Positions 18,712-31,430 of a stretch of 64,000 nt of DNA are shown here, piece by piece (within the stretch, counting starts at the first letter, position 1; every line of letters starts with the position of its first letter). The DNA is taken from contig CM017447.1 in assembly GCA_007674295.1 (NCBI GenBank), positions 124,001-188,000 on the forward strand, written 5' to 3'. The translations under genes and the position numbers were made by a program. The notes beneath the pieces were generated by a model that saw only the letters and a list, made by a program, of their open reading frames with translations, was not told the DNA's origin and ran no database searches. The DNA is from Antonospora locustae. Taxonomy: Eukaryota; Microsporidia.

Positions 18712-19542
18712 TTATGTAAAACTTTCAAGTATTCTGTGTTCCCCATTAAATATTATCACAAACGCACCTTCTTCTTTGATCTTTATTTCAAGAACATCAT
18801 TATTTTTTATAAAGTATATTGCTTTTTCATTCTCCACAAGAAATCCTTCTAAAATTTCTGGGGTATGTAAGATTATTTTTCCAATATACAGGGCAATACA
18901 ATATTGAATGCTTTTAAATAATTCTTCTAAAGAGTAACCGTGATCTAAACAATGTAATACATATTCACATAGAGAATTGCTTTTGCTTGCAATTCCTTCG
19001 TAAATAAAGATTTTGATATCACCAAAAGTATACGTATTTTTTTCTTCTTGTGATAAAATTGCTACTAATGGTAGAGAACCTTCTAAATCAATTATTCCAT
19101 ATTTAATTTGACAACAAATAGAATTTTCTCGAAAAAAAGAAGGTGAATTGTCTTCTTTTGAAACAGCTTCTTCTTCCAGAATTGCCTTTTCTAAAACTTC
19201 TGCTGTTTCTTCAAATATTCTCATCAAGTCTTCAAGAAATCTCAGCTTTAGTACTGGGGGATTTTCTTTTTCTATTCCTTTAACATTCACCTTCCTTATA
19301 ATTTCTTTTTCCATAAGAGAATATGATTGACATCCAGTCTCTATCTCTGCACGTGCAGCTTCAAGAAGCTTCCAAACTTCCAAATCTTTCATAATCTCTC
19401 GATGAAGTATTTCTGCTTCATTTAAATAGACATTTCCAAGAGCATCCCATGAGCTCTCTAAGTTACTTTTAATGTTCTCATATATTATTTTGTCTTCCTC
19501 GGCGTGAGAGATGTTATTTTCCTGACCGACAAGAACCCTCAT
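18712..19542 (-). CDS. Unrecognised protein, 276 aa
   Basis: I do not recognise the family. Residues about 10-130 are predicted helical and acidic (coiled-coil-like EEDKIIYENIKSNLESSW and RIFEETAEVLEKAILEEEAV). Residues about 140-276 look like mixed strands and helices ending in a beta pair (GAFVIIFNGEHRILES). There is no signal peptide or membrane span. It is divergent to the RING gene across only 59 bp, so the two may share a promoter. Codon use is A+T-rich, as in the other genes of this shoulder. Confidence 0.7.
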   Translation of the reverse strand: MRVLVGQENNISHAEEDKIIYENIKSNLESSWDALGNVYLNEAEILHREIMKDLEVWKLLEAARAEIETGCQSYSLMEKEIIRKVNVKGIEKENPPVLKLRFLEDLMRIFEETAEVLEKAILEEEAVSKEDNSPSFFRENSICCQIKYGIIDLEGSLPLVAILSQEEKNTYTFGDIKIFIYEGIASKSNSLCEYVLHCLDHGYSLEELFKSIQYCIALYIGKIILHTPEILEGFLVENEKAIYFIKNNDVLEIKIKEEGAFVIIFNGEHRILESFT

Positions 19543-19601
19543 CTATGGGGTAATTCTTTCTACTTCTTGTTTTTGTTAGGGTTAACAATTAACCCCAACA
19601 A

Positions 19602-20186
19602 ATGAAAAGAAAAGAAGTACCTTTTATTAGTTTTCCTGCGTCCAAGGTAACAGAAGAAGATAATGATGGCCCTGAAATTGAAATGATTCGTAGAGAAGGA
19701 GAAATTATAAATGAAAGCCTGAGTAACACCGATACATCATACGATACTAACAGCTCACAAAGAGAATTTTTCATACATGAGGAATATTTTGATTATTTGA
19801 ATTCCAATGAAGTGAGCGATAGTTCAACTACTGAAGAAAGCTATACAAGTGGGCTTTCTGAATACGAAAATGATATAACTTTAATAAGAAGAACAAGAGA
19901 TACCTTTAGAAGAAATGACATTCTTTCACTTGACATAAACTATTTAAGAAGGGACAATATTAATGATGGGCTAAGTAATGAAGAAGTCAATAGATTATAT
20001 TCCAGTAAGTATTCTGATATTATAACAAATATTTCAGAGTGTGGTATTTGTAAAGGGGGTTTTCTTGATTTGAATATCGTTACAGAATTGCGATGTTCTC
20101 ACATTTTCCATTCTACTTGTGTTATTCCATGGGTACTTGGAAATAACAATTGTCCTATGTGCAGACAACATGTTGTCGACAGATAG
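19602..20186 (+). CDS. RING-H2 finger protein, probable E3 ubiquitin ligase
   Basis: A 194-residue protein. The C-terminal 50 residues hold a canonical C3H2C3 RING-H2 finger: CGIC, Cys-Ser-His, FHSTC, ten residues, then CPMC. The conserved Trp (IPWVLG) needed for E2 contact is present. The N-terminal 130 residues are acidic, rich in Ser/Thr/Asn/Glu, and probably disordered. There is no membrane span, so it differs from the usual membrane RING-H2 ligases. It is the last recognisable gene before the A+T-rich desert. The CCCC six bases before the ATG fits the local start signal. Confidence 0.88.
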   Translation: MKRKEVPFISFPASKVTEEDNDGPEIEMIRREGEIINESLSNTDTSYDTNSSQREFFIHEEYFDYLNSNEVSDSSTTEESYTSGLSEYENDITLIRRTRDTFRRNDILSLDINYLRRDNINDGLSNEEVNRLYSSKYSDIITNISECGICKGGFLDLNIVTELRCSHIFHSTCVIPWVLGNNNCPMCRQHVVDR

Positions 20187-20789
20187 CTTTGATACTTTAA
20201 TTGAATGAATTTATGAAATTTATGAAACTGTGAAATAAAGTTCCATTTTTAAATGCTTTTTAAATTATATGTTTATATTTATATTGAATAAAAAAACGTG
20301 CATTTCGCTATGTATAATTAGGTAATTACAAATTACAATATTTGTACATGTCTCATATTTTTAAATAATTAGATCCTTTTTGTAAATGATCAAATGAAAC
20401 ACTAAAGGAAAAAATAAATAAAAAAGTTTATAGTTTATGAACATATTTTAGATTTAATTAGATTTATATTCAAATAGAAAATCAATCATATTTTGAAATC
20501 TTGAACCCAAGACATGAAAAACATTAATTTTTTGTTTAAAGTACAAAATATTCATATACATTTTTTTAATATAAGAAGTATTTAAGTTCATTTTTAAAAA
20601 GTTATTCTCTTTACATACAAACATGAAAAGGTCTTTTAGAAACTATTTTCAGAATTAAACTTAATATAAACCTTGTAACATTATGCACAGAATCTTATCG
20701 CGATAACCAGCTAGCTTGCGCTGTTATTTTTATACAACATGCTTTTTGAGTAAAAGTATAAAATATAACAAATTTGTGCATATGCTAAG

Positions 20790-20967
20790 TAATCAGCAAA
20801 TTAAAGTGCAATAGAGACATGATAGGCCTCAACTGTAAGATGTTTTGGGGATTTTCCTAAACAGGAATACAAATAAAATTATACCTGAATTCTACATTAG
20901 GAAAATTCCCAAAACATCTTACAGTTGAGGCCTATCATGTCTCTATTGCACTTTAATTTGCTGATTA
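20790..20967. repeat. 71-nt inverted duplication (R1 copies head to head) with 36-nt spacer
   Basis: 20790-20860 and 20897-20967 are reverse complements with one mismatch. They contain GAGGCCTATCATGTCTCTAT and its complement. Each arm is also a copy of family R1: read from 20900 on the plus strand the frame gives GKFPKHLTVEAYHVSIAL. The transcript could form a very long hairpin. The near identity contrasts with the decay of other R1 copies. Confidence 0.9.
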
Positions 20968-21129
20968 TTGAAAAATACTTCATAAAAATATCTTTAAAAA
21001 ATATATTTAGAGTAAATACATGTTAGTGTAAGTTATTAGTTTAAACTGTTTTATAAGTTTTACAAATTGAGATTAGAATTTTATCACATAATATATAATA
21101 ATTATATTATATTGGTCCACTATAAATGT

Positions 21130-21470
21130 TAGGAATGAAACAGCATAGTTGGAGCGAGGATAACTTCTTTATATGATTACAAGAATTTGATATTGCGAAA
21201 GCTCGCAAGTACGAGCTTCTTGCTGCTGAATTGAAGAGAATCTACAGGTACAGATTATGCGTGATATCTTAAGCGGTTTCGTGTCACAAGAAGTGCCAGA
21301 AGGAGATCTGAGATGTTGGAGGCCCAGATTCAGATGGTGACACTATTGAGAACTTTCTGCATTTGGTTGGGTGCCGAGGCTTATTGAGTGTGGTGCTGGA
21401 AACGGTCTTCAGTGGATTGTTTCACACTCGAATGCAACGAGAACATCATTTCTGATCACTTTTTTACTTT
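21130..21470 (+). pseudogene. Decayed coding relic, possibly C-terminal part of a non-LTR retrotransposon ORF
   Basis: An island of normal composition. A readable stretch KARKYELLAAELKRIYRYRL (about 21190-21255) resembles the region near the C-terminus of reverse transcriptases of LINE-like elements (pattern KY..LA.ELKRIY). Downstream, in another frame, comes RLIECGAGNGLQWIVSHSNA (about 21380-21437), which is motif R2. Stops and frame changes show that it is dead. The family call is an inference and needs a profile search. Confidence 0.45.
21376..21450 (+). repeat. R2 repeat copy
   Basis: TTATTGAGTGTGGTGCTGG followed by GTCTTCAGTGGATTGTTTCA. It matches the complement of 23556-23665 and the other R2 copies. 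It lies downstream of the R1 arm at 20897 in the same orientation. Confidence 0.7.
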
Positions 21471-22959
21471 TTGCTGTAAAATTACTTATACAAAACAAAA
21501 AATTATGAATATTATAGTTTTTAAAAATTAATACCATAAAAACAAAAAGCGTTTTAAAAATTTTGTTTATAACTTGGACAATTTAATTGTTTTATCAAAT
21601 TATTTGATATCATAAAAATGAGAATAATTACTAATAAAAATGATATTTATGATAGTTTCTGATTGAATTTATTTAATTATTCAAAAAATTCTAATAAATT
21701 AAATAATTTATTACACACATCCAATGCTAATTATATTTCTTATATTTTTATTTTTGTAAAAACAGTTTGGCAAAATAAAAATATACATGCAAGACGCGTA
21801 AATATAAAACAATTTATTTTGATATAATAAAATTTTCATCATAATCATGTAATAAACGAAAAATTGAAAAAGAAATAATAAGAACTCACTAATAACCAAA
21901 CATATTCAAAATCTAATGAATTTATTTATAGTATAATAAAAGAAACAAATATGAATTATTTTTAAATAGTTAAAATTAAACAGTTCACCTTTATAAATAT
22001 TTATTTAAACACAAATTAAATCTTTAAGCAAACTTGAATTGTAATTTTTTGCAAGACTGGGCTTATTTATAAATTTATTTCGTTTAATAAAAACTACAAA
22101 TGGATAACATGCTCATGTTACAAATTTATTGAAATAAAATATTTTTAACAGTATAATATAATAAATATTTGTACTATGATGTACTAAAAATTTTCTGTTT
22201 ATACATAAAAACTTTTTAAATAATGTTATTACAAAATTCATAGTTAGAGATCATCATGATCCTAAATATCACTAACAGGTACTGTAACTTAGATTCAGAC
22301 GTTGGTTTCTATTATAAACATAAACTTTATGTTGTTATTTTAGTAAATAAACAACAAATTTTTATACATCTTTATTTTGTTTACTTACGTATGTTAAACA
22401 AAACATTATTTCATAGTTGAATATTTTATTTAATAAAATAATTGTAATATCAATTAATAAATTTACGTAAAATAACAGTATATATGAAACAAATGCATTC
22501 ATTTAAATATGAATATCTTATAAAACATAACTTAAATTTTATAACTATAAATATCTTATATATTTATTATTTTAATAATATTTTAGAAAACATGTTCAAT
22601 TTTTAGTCAACTAATATAGAAAGTTACAATTGTTTAAGATATGCATCAATTTATATTTCTTATATTGAAATGAAATTATTGTTATATATTAGAGCCATAC
22701 GAAATATTAAAATAAAATATTTAACAATAAATTTCGCAATATTAGGTATAAATGACAATTATTATTTTATGAATAAGTATTGTTTTGAATTATTTTACGT
22801 ATATATAAAGCCATTGTCTCCATAAATTGTACAATTTAACATAAATATAACTTAGTTATGTTTATGTTATCAGAAATAATCTAATAACAAGAATAAAAAT
22901 AAAAAAGGTTCTAAATTTTTTATATAACAGCTTTAATAAATTAAACTATTTGGAACTTT

Positions 22960-23210
22960 TATAAAACTCCTTGCTGGTTGTTTTCCAATATGCGCTTGCA
23001 TTTTGTAACAAACGTATATATTTTCTCTTTATCTATAAAATTCTTCTTTACCGAATTTTGGTGTGTATACGTGACTATTGTGACTATAGTCGTCTGCTAC
23101 AGTCTTCTTGCTACGTCCTACCTCTATCAATGGGAAAAAATGTTATAAAAAAGATATTAGTTCAAATATGTGTTACATTAATTGTAGGGAAAACTTATAA
23201 AAAATAACAA
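22960..23210. other. Island of normal composition with a 78-codon frame, unassigned
   Basis: The plus-strand frame at 22971-23207 is hydrophobic at the start and becomes basic. It has no ATG-near CCC signal and no family resemblance. It is probably another relic. Confidence 0.3.
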
Positions 23211-23555
23211 TAACATATAAATTTATTTGTTTTATAAATGAAGAAATCAGATGTAATGTTTTGATTTGAATAACTTTAATAATTTATAATATATGAAAAA
23301 ATAGTAATGTAAATTGTTTTATTGTAAAAAATTTAACTAGTGTTGTAAGTTACTGCAAAAAATATATTTTATATAAAAGCATATCATGTAAACAATATTA
23401 AATATTCTTTAAATAATATAATACTAATAATCTATTTATTTTTAAACGTTACATATACATAATAATATACTACTTATATTTAAATGAAAAATACAAAAAT
23501 TCGCATAAGGATAATTTATTAACTAAAGTAAAAAATATATCGTAAAAGAAGACAG

Positions 23556-23665
23556 TCTATTTAGAAAGGGATTTTCAATAAACACAAATGATCATTGTGA
23601 AACAACCTGCTGGAGACTGTTTTGAGCTCCACACTCAATAAACCTTACTATCTCACCTTTGACGC
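23556..23665 (-). repeat. R2 repeat copy
   Basis: On the minus strand it reads TTTATTGAGTGTGGAGCTC, then CAGCAGGTTGTTTCACAATG, then a tail ending CCCTTTCTAAATA. In frame it gives RFIECGAQNSLQQVVSQ and then a stop. It is the best-preserved copy. Confidence 0.75.
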
Positions 23666-26600
23666 TAAATAAAAAATATAGTGTAAAAGTGTTTAATTAC
23701 AACATTCTAATAGTTATGTCATATATTTGAATATGTAACTATATGATAATTGACTATAATGAGGATTTATTTTCATAAAAATAACTTTATTAGACAGAAT
23801 TTTATAAATATTCATCCGTAAGCTTCTATAAAATAAATATCTGATAAATTTTTTTCTTAAACTAATTGTTGTGTTTAATATTAATTTAATTATAGAAAAA
23901 TAATAAAATAAATATAAATATACATTTAAAAATAATAAGAACTAAAAATTAACTAGTTAATAAGCATTATAACTATCTTTCACGATAATGTTTTTATTTA
24001 TATTATCAACTTTTTAATATTTAAAATATATTAGAAGTATGATTTTGAATAAATATAGATTATGAAGTTTCCAATATTATATTATTTTATCAAATATAGA
24101 TGAAAACAAACCGTTTAGTAAAATTTATTAATAAAATTGTTGTCTTAAAAAGCGAAACACCCATATAGAGGTATGACAGACTTTAACCGACCGAAACGCA
24201 TTAGAAAAGCTTTCTACTAGGTAATTTAATAAGCTGTTACATAAAAGCATATAGAGTAATTAATACAAAATATGTTAAAAACATGCATACAAAATATATG
24301 GATCTACTAAAGTAAGCATACATGTTATAGATAATAAAGAAATGACGCTTGAATTTTAGTTAATTTTATGTATGTAAAAATTATTAGATAAATAATTTAC
24401 ATCTTTCTTTATATCATACTTTTAATGAATTCTAATGTGTCAAATTATTTTACAACATGACATTTATAAATGGAAAAATTTTTCAATAAAAAGTTTATTA
24501 AAAATAACATTTTTATAAACAAAGTAGTTAATTTATATAAAAGCCATATACATATGTAATTTATTTATATAATAAAATTTATAGCGAGATCCATTACCTT
24601 ACATAATAAACAAATAATAAATATAGTCAAATTAGTTTTTAAACCACCTAAAAAACAAAAAAGGCAAAAAAACTTAACCTACAAATTATACTAGATAACA
24701 GAGATAAAACAGGACTAGTAAAGATTTTTTGGTAATGTTCAAAACAGGTAGTGTTAATAGAACCGTTGTTATAAAATTCTATTAATTTAACTGATATAAT
24801 TAGTCTTACTATATGTAATCGTAAATAAATTACAAAAATTAATGATTAGCTAACATATAATTAATATAACAATAAGACGCTTATATAAGAAGTTAAATAA
24901 CTTTTTCAAATGAAACATATCAATTAAAATAAAATAGTATATTTTTAATAGATAACTAATTTGCAAAATTATAAAATTTAATCATTAGTTGTTGTATAAA
25001 ATATTAAAAAACATAATTTGTAAAACATATAATAATTAAACAACAGATAACATTTAAATATAGTATAAACACTTTTTATAAATAAACAATTTCATCTTTA
25101 AAAATAAAAGTTCTGTATTTAATAGTGTATTATAGGATTTAATATTTGTATATTGTAATAAATTTTAAATATTTTTATGGATTTGTATAATACTTGACAA
25201 GTTACAAAAATAGTTATTTATTATTTATCATTATATTAACACATAGCTTATTGATACAAACATTTCAATTAAGTTTATTTTTAAAATGATAAATGTTATT
25301 TGTAACAAAAAAGTAATTTTATATTTTTACTTAAAACTTGTATTATATTGCATAAAAATTAAAAAAAATATTACATGTAACATTTTAATTTAAATTACAT
25401 TATTCAAAGTTTATTACTTTTGCTATATAAAAAATATTTTAAATTACATTTTTGAATTTCTTAATACCTAAAGTTAAAAATACGACAGTAACATATCTAG
25501 TACAAAATTTTAAATCATCAACTTTTGTATTATAAAATATACTTATATTTGTTTTTATAATATTTTAATTTAAAAACAAAATTTTGAAATATTATAGATT
25601 AATATTTGAACAGTTATAACTGTATTTAAAGTTAAACATTTTGTCTTAATTATGAAGAAACAGTTACTTATAATATAATTTACTTCACAAAAATACAACA
25701 ATAACTATAACATTAAACCCATAATAATTGAATGAATGTATAATTAATTTGAATAATAACTTATGTTTAATACAAATCCATTTCCAAGATATTAATATAT
25801 TCTTTATTTAAAGAAAAAGTTGAGTTTGAATAAAGAAGCTCTGTTATGAATTACCTATGCATTGTACATTTAAGTTTATAGTTGTAATAATCAATTGTTT
25901 CAACAGGATTTCATATTAGAAATATTTATATAAATGTTATAGTTTATTACACATTCACTTTAGTTTACATAAAAACTAGTAGTTACACATTTAAAGTAAA
26001 AATCAGATTATTAACAATGAGTACTTTTACAAAAATAAAGATTTATTATATTATGCTTGGTTAACTAATACATTATGACTCCTTTAAGATCAAATTTGCA
26101 CATAAAATTATAATTTTAGTAAAAGGACTTCTTTATTTTTTGTTGATGAAAATATTAAATGGATATGGACTTCTTGTAAAAATATTAAAAAAACAAAATA
26201 ATTAGATGAATTACGATAATAATAATTATATGTTAATAAAATAACAGCATGTTATTTTTATAAATAACATTTCTTTTACAAATAAAGTTATTATTAATCA
26301 ATTTAAATTTCAAAAATAGACATTAATTACATTTTGAATATTAGTTTATATAATTGAATTAGTTGTATTATTTTAATTTATGCTATCAAATTTATTCTTC
26401 ATTAATTTAAAAACTTAATTTTTGACATAATTGTTTAGCTTTTTAGTATATAAAAATATAAATTATATGTGTAAAACATTTTTTGATTTTAAATAAAATT
26501 ATCAACTGTATATTCTTAAAAAATATTATTATCTTAATTTTATAAAATATTCCATTGTGTTACTAATAGTTTTCTAAAAATCACCATATAATTTCATAAA

Positions 26601-27602
26601 TATTTATTTAAAAACTAATTTATTTTTATAGAAAATTTCTCATAAAACATTAAAAACATAATTAAATCTCAATAAGTCAATCAAATAGATAAATTTTTAT
26701 TTTCAGTTATTTTTAATAAATACATTTGTTTGTTCTTATTAAAAAACTAAAATAGTTTTAACATATACTCAAAATGCTGATCACTAATTTTATTAAAAAG
26801 TAGATTAGGAGTTTATACAAATTTATGAAAGATTTATTAAATTTTATTTATTCTTATGAGTATCTGTTGTTTATTTTTAACTTACCGAATAACTTTAATA
26901 CGTTTATATCGATGAAATGTAGATTATAATGTTTAAATTATTTACAATGTTTTATAAAGTATTACTTATATTGAATTAGTTTTTTTATAAATTACATTAA
27001 ACATTATACGTAAGAATAAAATTCAACAAATAATCTAATTATTTATTAAAGCATGTAAATATAGACTATATTGTACTTAAGACATTTATTATATTAGGTA
27101 TTTTAAATAAATCCATTGTTTAAAACTGAAAACATTAAATTGGTTATGTAACTTATAAATTATATAGTAGTATATGAACATGTATACTAATGATTTTTAT
27201 TTGATGTTATTATATAATAAAAATTTTAAAGTTTTTAACAGTTATATTAGCAGTTCATGTAATCATACTTACAACTAATTTTATTGTATTAATAATTCAT
27301 TTAGATTGTTAAATATAAAAACACATCTGCTACAATTTTCTATACTTAAACAAGAATTTAATTTACATATCAAGCATAACATGTTTCCTCTTTAATTTTT
27401 TTTTAATTTTAAATTTTTAGTTAACATTACTTCATACAATTTATGTAATAACTTACATAAGGTTTTAATATTTTTTCCTGAATTATAAACATAAATTTTA
27501 TATAAATATACAAAATATACCTATAATAAGACGAAAACATTATATTTGTCATTTTAAAAAACAACAAAAGTACAGTAGTTCTTTTAAAAAAACATATAAT
27601 AG

Positions 27603-27692
27603 TTTATTTAGAGAGACTATTTTCTATGCACTCAAGTAGTTATTGTGAGAAACATTCTGCAAATGACCGTTTCTAACACTGGACTTAATAAA
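27603..27692 (-). repeat. R2 repeat copy
   Basis: On the minus strand AAACGGTCATTTGCAG, then TGTTTCTCACAATAACTACT, then GAAAATAG and CTCTAAATA. It has the same order of blocks as the other R2 copies. The adjacent 27693-27830 has normal composition but no match I can name. Confidence 0.65.
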
Positions 27693-30033
27693 AATCTCTA
27701 TCTTTATACACAGTACCACCATCAACATCCCACTTTCACCAACATTCTTACTCGACTCGCAACTATACACAGTGCTATTATCCTAATAATAAATAATAAT
27801 ATAATGTTAATTTTAAAATCGTTATCATGTAGTTAACATAAATTTTTTAAATTAATTATTAAAAAATACTTACCACTTAAACATGAAATTTAAATGACTT
27901 AATTTATTACATTTAAAAATTTATTTTGGATAAATGTATTTATTCTAATTCTAGTTTATGAGTAAAATTATACAATTCATTAATAAAATAAAGAAGCGTA
28001 TTATTATATTATATAAAGATTTATATAAGAATTAAAGGTATAAAAATGAAATTAAATATAGAATTTCCATAAATATTTCTACTTTGTTTAATAAAAAAAT
28101 TTATTTATATTAAAAATATATATATAATTTTTAGTTTTGATTCTATTTTAGTTTTATTTTATATTTCATGTTTTTTTTTTCAAATATAATGATTGAAAGT
28201 AAATACCTTAACAACTCTAAGTAATTTAAATAATTAAAAAATTAATTTATAAATACGAACATACCCCATTATATGCTAAAAAATAAAAGCAATCATGCAA
28301 AAAAGTAATATGTTGTTTTAAAACAATATAACTTAAATATTGTGCACCTACTAAAATGGATATAAATACACTTGATCATACATGTTGATGTATATAACTA
28401 TTTTCCTTTATATAATTCATCTTTTACTAACAGTTAGCTCCTTAATGTAATTGTATTATCTACACATGATAACTAAAGAAAAAAATGCATGAGGAATTGT
28501 GATTGCCCAAACACTTTTTAAGAATTTTAATTAAAATATTAACATTAAAGCTATTGTTACAAAAAACTTAAATACATTGCTTTACATTATTATATACATT
28601 AAATATTAAAAATAAAATAAATAAAAAATTTATATAATTATTAATAATTACAAATGCTTATTAATAATACGTGCGAATATGCTTTCTAACATGTTCTTTT
28701 TAGGCATTTTAATAAAGTTATTACAAAAAATATAATTCATACAGATTATGATTTTTATTAAAGATTTAGTAACAGCACTCATAAACATCGAGATAAAATG
28801 TATTCAAAATAAAAAGAAGTACTCATTGACATGTGTTTGCAATTCCTCGATATAATAAATAAAAACTTAGTATACGCTTAAATAAAAAGGCTTGCTGATT
28901 GTGGCCTGTTAGATGTATTGTGCGTAATATAGTTTACATTTTTTTATTCAAATTTTATTCAAAGTAAGTGACGTTAAAATACAAGAATATATATTAAAAT
29001 TAACTTCAAACGGTATACTAATGAATATGAATTTTTATTTTTTTTGTAAAACATATTAAAATTAAGCACATTAATTAAATGATTTTTTATCATAAAAAAT
29101 GTATTTTATTTATACTTTGTAAAGCTTTAGAGAAATAACAAAATTAGTTAAAAATACTTAAAACTATTAATAGTTTAATATTAACGTTAATTATTTATTT
29201 TTATACATAACTAATATTTTATTGACGTTAATATCATATTTTTGTGTTAAACATTTTGCTTTGTTTTTCATACTATTGATCTATTTCGTAATAATTTATT
29301 TTTTCAAAATATTTTAAAAAAAGACACCACCATTTGTAGATCTTTTCTGTAAAATAATGTTATGTCTGCAAGAGGATTTGTTTGACTTTTGTCAAATTAA
29401 CCCAGTTGTATATTGAATGATTAATTGTAATATGTTATAGTGTTTTAATAGTTTTTATTTTAATTCTTGTTAATTAGATACCTTATTTAATTTTTTAATA
29501 ATCATTTAACAGCATATATTGTTTTGCTATTTTAAATATTCTTGCAGTTTAACTTGTGAAGTTTCAGTAAAAAGCTTTTGTAATTATAAAAAATAACGTG
29601 ATGTATAATTACTAATGTACATAAAACTTACATTTTTTATATTTTTTAAATATAAGAATAACAAAGAATTTATAATTTGATTGTTGTTTTATTTGTTTTA
29701 TTTAAATACCTCTTTTTATTACCTGTATTTTTTTCCAATATCCATATATTACTGGTAGAATAATAAAATACACAGTATAAATTTATAGAAGTCTGTTATT
29801 TTAAATATACATTTATTTACGCAAAAATATAAAATAAAATTCACTTATAAATAAAATATATACAATATTCCTCCTTAAAAAATAAAAAAATATTTTACAG
29901 TTTAATGTTTTCTACACATGACATATATTAGATGTTATATATATATTATTTTTGCAAATTAAAATGACCGCAAAAAACAAATCATCTTATAAAATTTGAC
30001 ATTTTTTATCATTGATAAGAAAATAAAAATTAA

Positions 30034-30146
30034 TTTTTTAAGGTAACAACTCTATTAACATATACTATTTGGGAAGAAATCATCCTAAAACGTTCTTGCA
30101 AATTGCAGCTCATCGTGTGCTCGTTGCACTTTTATTCACGCTATAA
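30034..30146 (+). repeat. R1 repeat copy
   Basis: TTTTTTAAGGTAACAACTC, then TTGCAGCTCATCGTGTGCTC, then GTTGCACTTTTATTCACG. The frame IAAHRVLVALLFTL matches other R1 copies. An R2 copy follows in the same orientation about 155 bp downstream. Confidence 0.7.
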
Positions 30147-30300
30147 AAGTTAGTTATGTAGAAAAAATACATAGTGTTTACATATTTTACTATCCGAATT
30201 TTAATTTAGTATACATACAAAATGTTTTACTAAAGTTTCATAACATGTTGCAAGCTAAAAAAAGGCTATTGCATGGTGGAACTCAGAGTACTAATGTAGC

Positions 30301-30391
30301 TATGTCTATTGAGTATAGTGATGGAAACAATTTCCAAAATATTGTTCACAATAACTATTTGAGTTATGGAAAATTCTTTTTCTAAATAAAG
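30301..30391 (+). repeat. R2 repeat copy
   Basis: ATTGAGTATAGTGATGGAAA, then ATTGTTCACAATAACTATTT, then TGGAAAATTC and TTTCTAAATA. It aligns block by block with 23556-23665 (minus). Confidence 0.7.
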
Positions 30392-31311
30392 ACATATTAA
30401 ACGTTTTTACAAAAGTTTTATAATTATACGTAAATATAAAGTATTTTATAGGAAAATTATCATTATTTCTGAAATTGAATTAAACATAAATATGTAGAAT
30501 TGTAGCACTTCAATAGAAGTATGAAATGCATATTATGGGTCCAACATAATAGAAATTCTTTATTTACAAATGTATTTTCTTTAAATAGATAATTTTGCTT
30601 TAAAAGATAGATATCGTATTTCCTTAATGCAAGAATCTTGCTAGTAAAATGGTTATAATAAAAGAATTATACTATCTGATAAAGTTACTTAAAAATATTA
30701 TATACTATAATAAGTAAATTACTTGTACTAGTGCTTTTTAGACGTAAATGTTGAATATATAACTATAACAGGAATCCGTTTTATCAAAATTTACGTTACT
30801 TTATACAAGTTTATATGTTTTTACACTTTTAATATCATAATTATTACTTTATAAATTATATTTAAAAAATTTTTAAAGGTGTTAACTATTAATAAAAAGC
30901 TGTTCTATTTTTAAGATGTGTATTCTTTTTATAAAAAAACACATAAACAAACGTTACTATAAAAAATTTTAGTTTACATGGAAGAATGTAGATTGAACGA
31001 AGTTTTTATAGAATAGTTAACGCAAATATTTCTAATAATAGAATTTTTTAATTGAATATTGAATTGATATAAATACTATATTATAACTATTTTTATTTTA
31101 ATATTTAATATATTCCTTTATATACGATGAATAAACAAAGATTTCTTTTTATATTAAGTGTTTGGTATTTTTGCAAATATTATTCAGTATATAATTTATA
31201 TAATATAAAATATTTTTTTATAAATAAACAACACATTAATTATTATTAAATAAAATATATTAAAAAATTTCAGTTAGTTTTTACTTGAGATTATTTTTAA
31301 CAAAACTTAAT

Positions 31312-31430
31312 AACTTTTAAAATATATTTTCTTAAGTGCTTTAGTAAAACTTTTAAAATATATTTTCTTAAGTGCTTTAGTAAATTTAAAATATATTTTC
31401 TTAAGTGCTTTAGTAAAACTTTTAAAATAT
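31312..31430 (+). repeat. 36-bp tandem repeat, about 3.3 copies
   Basis: Units at 31312-31347 and 31348-31383 are identical. A third at 31384-31416 is 3 nt shorter, and a partial fourth ends at 31430. The shared core is TTTTCTTAAGTGCTTTAGTA. Confidence 0.9.

Noticed and set aside
20790..20967. tRNA or structured housekeeping RNA
   Set aside because: A simple perfect hairpin without cloverleaf or known RNA motifs; explained by inverted R1 copies.
27645..27836. 63-codon frame in the desert
   Set aside because: It overlaps an R2 copy on the other strand and has random-looking composition.
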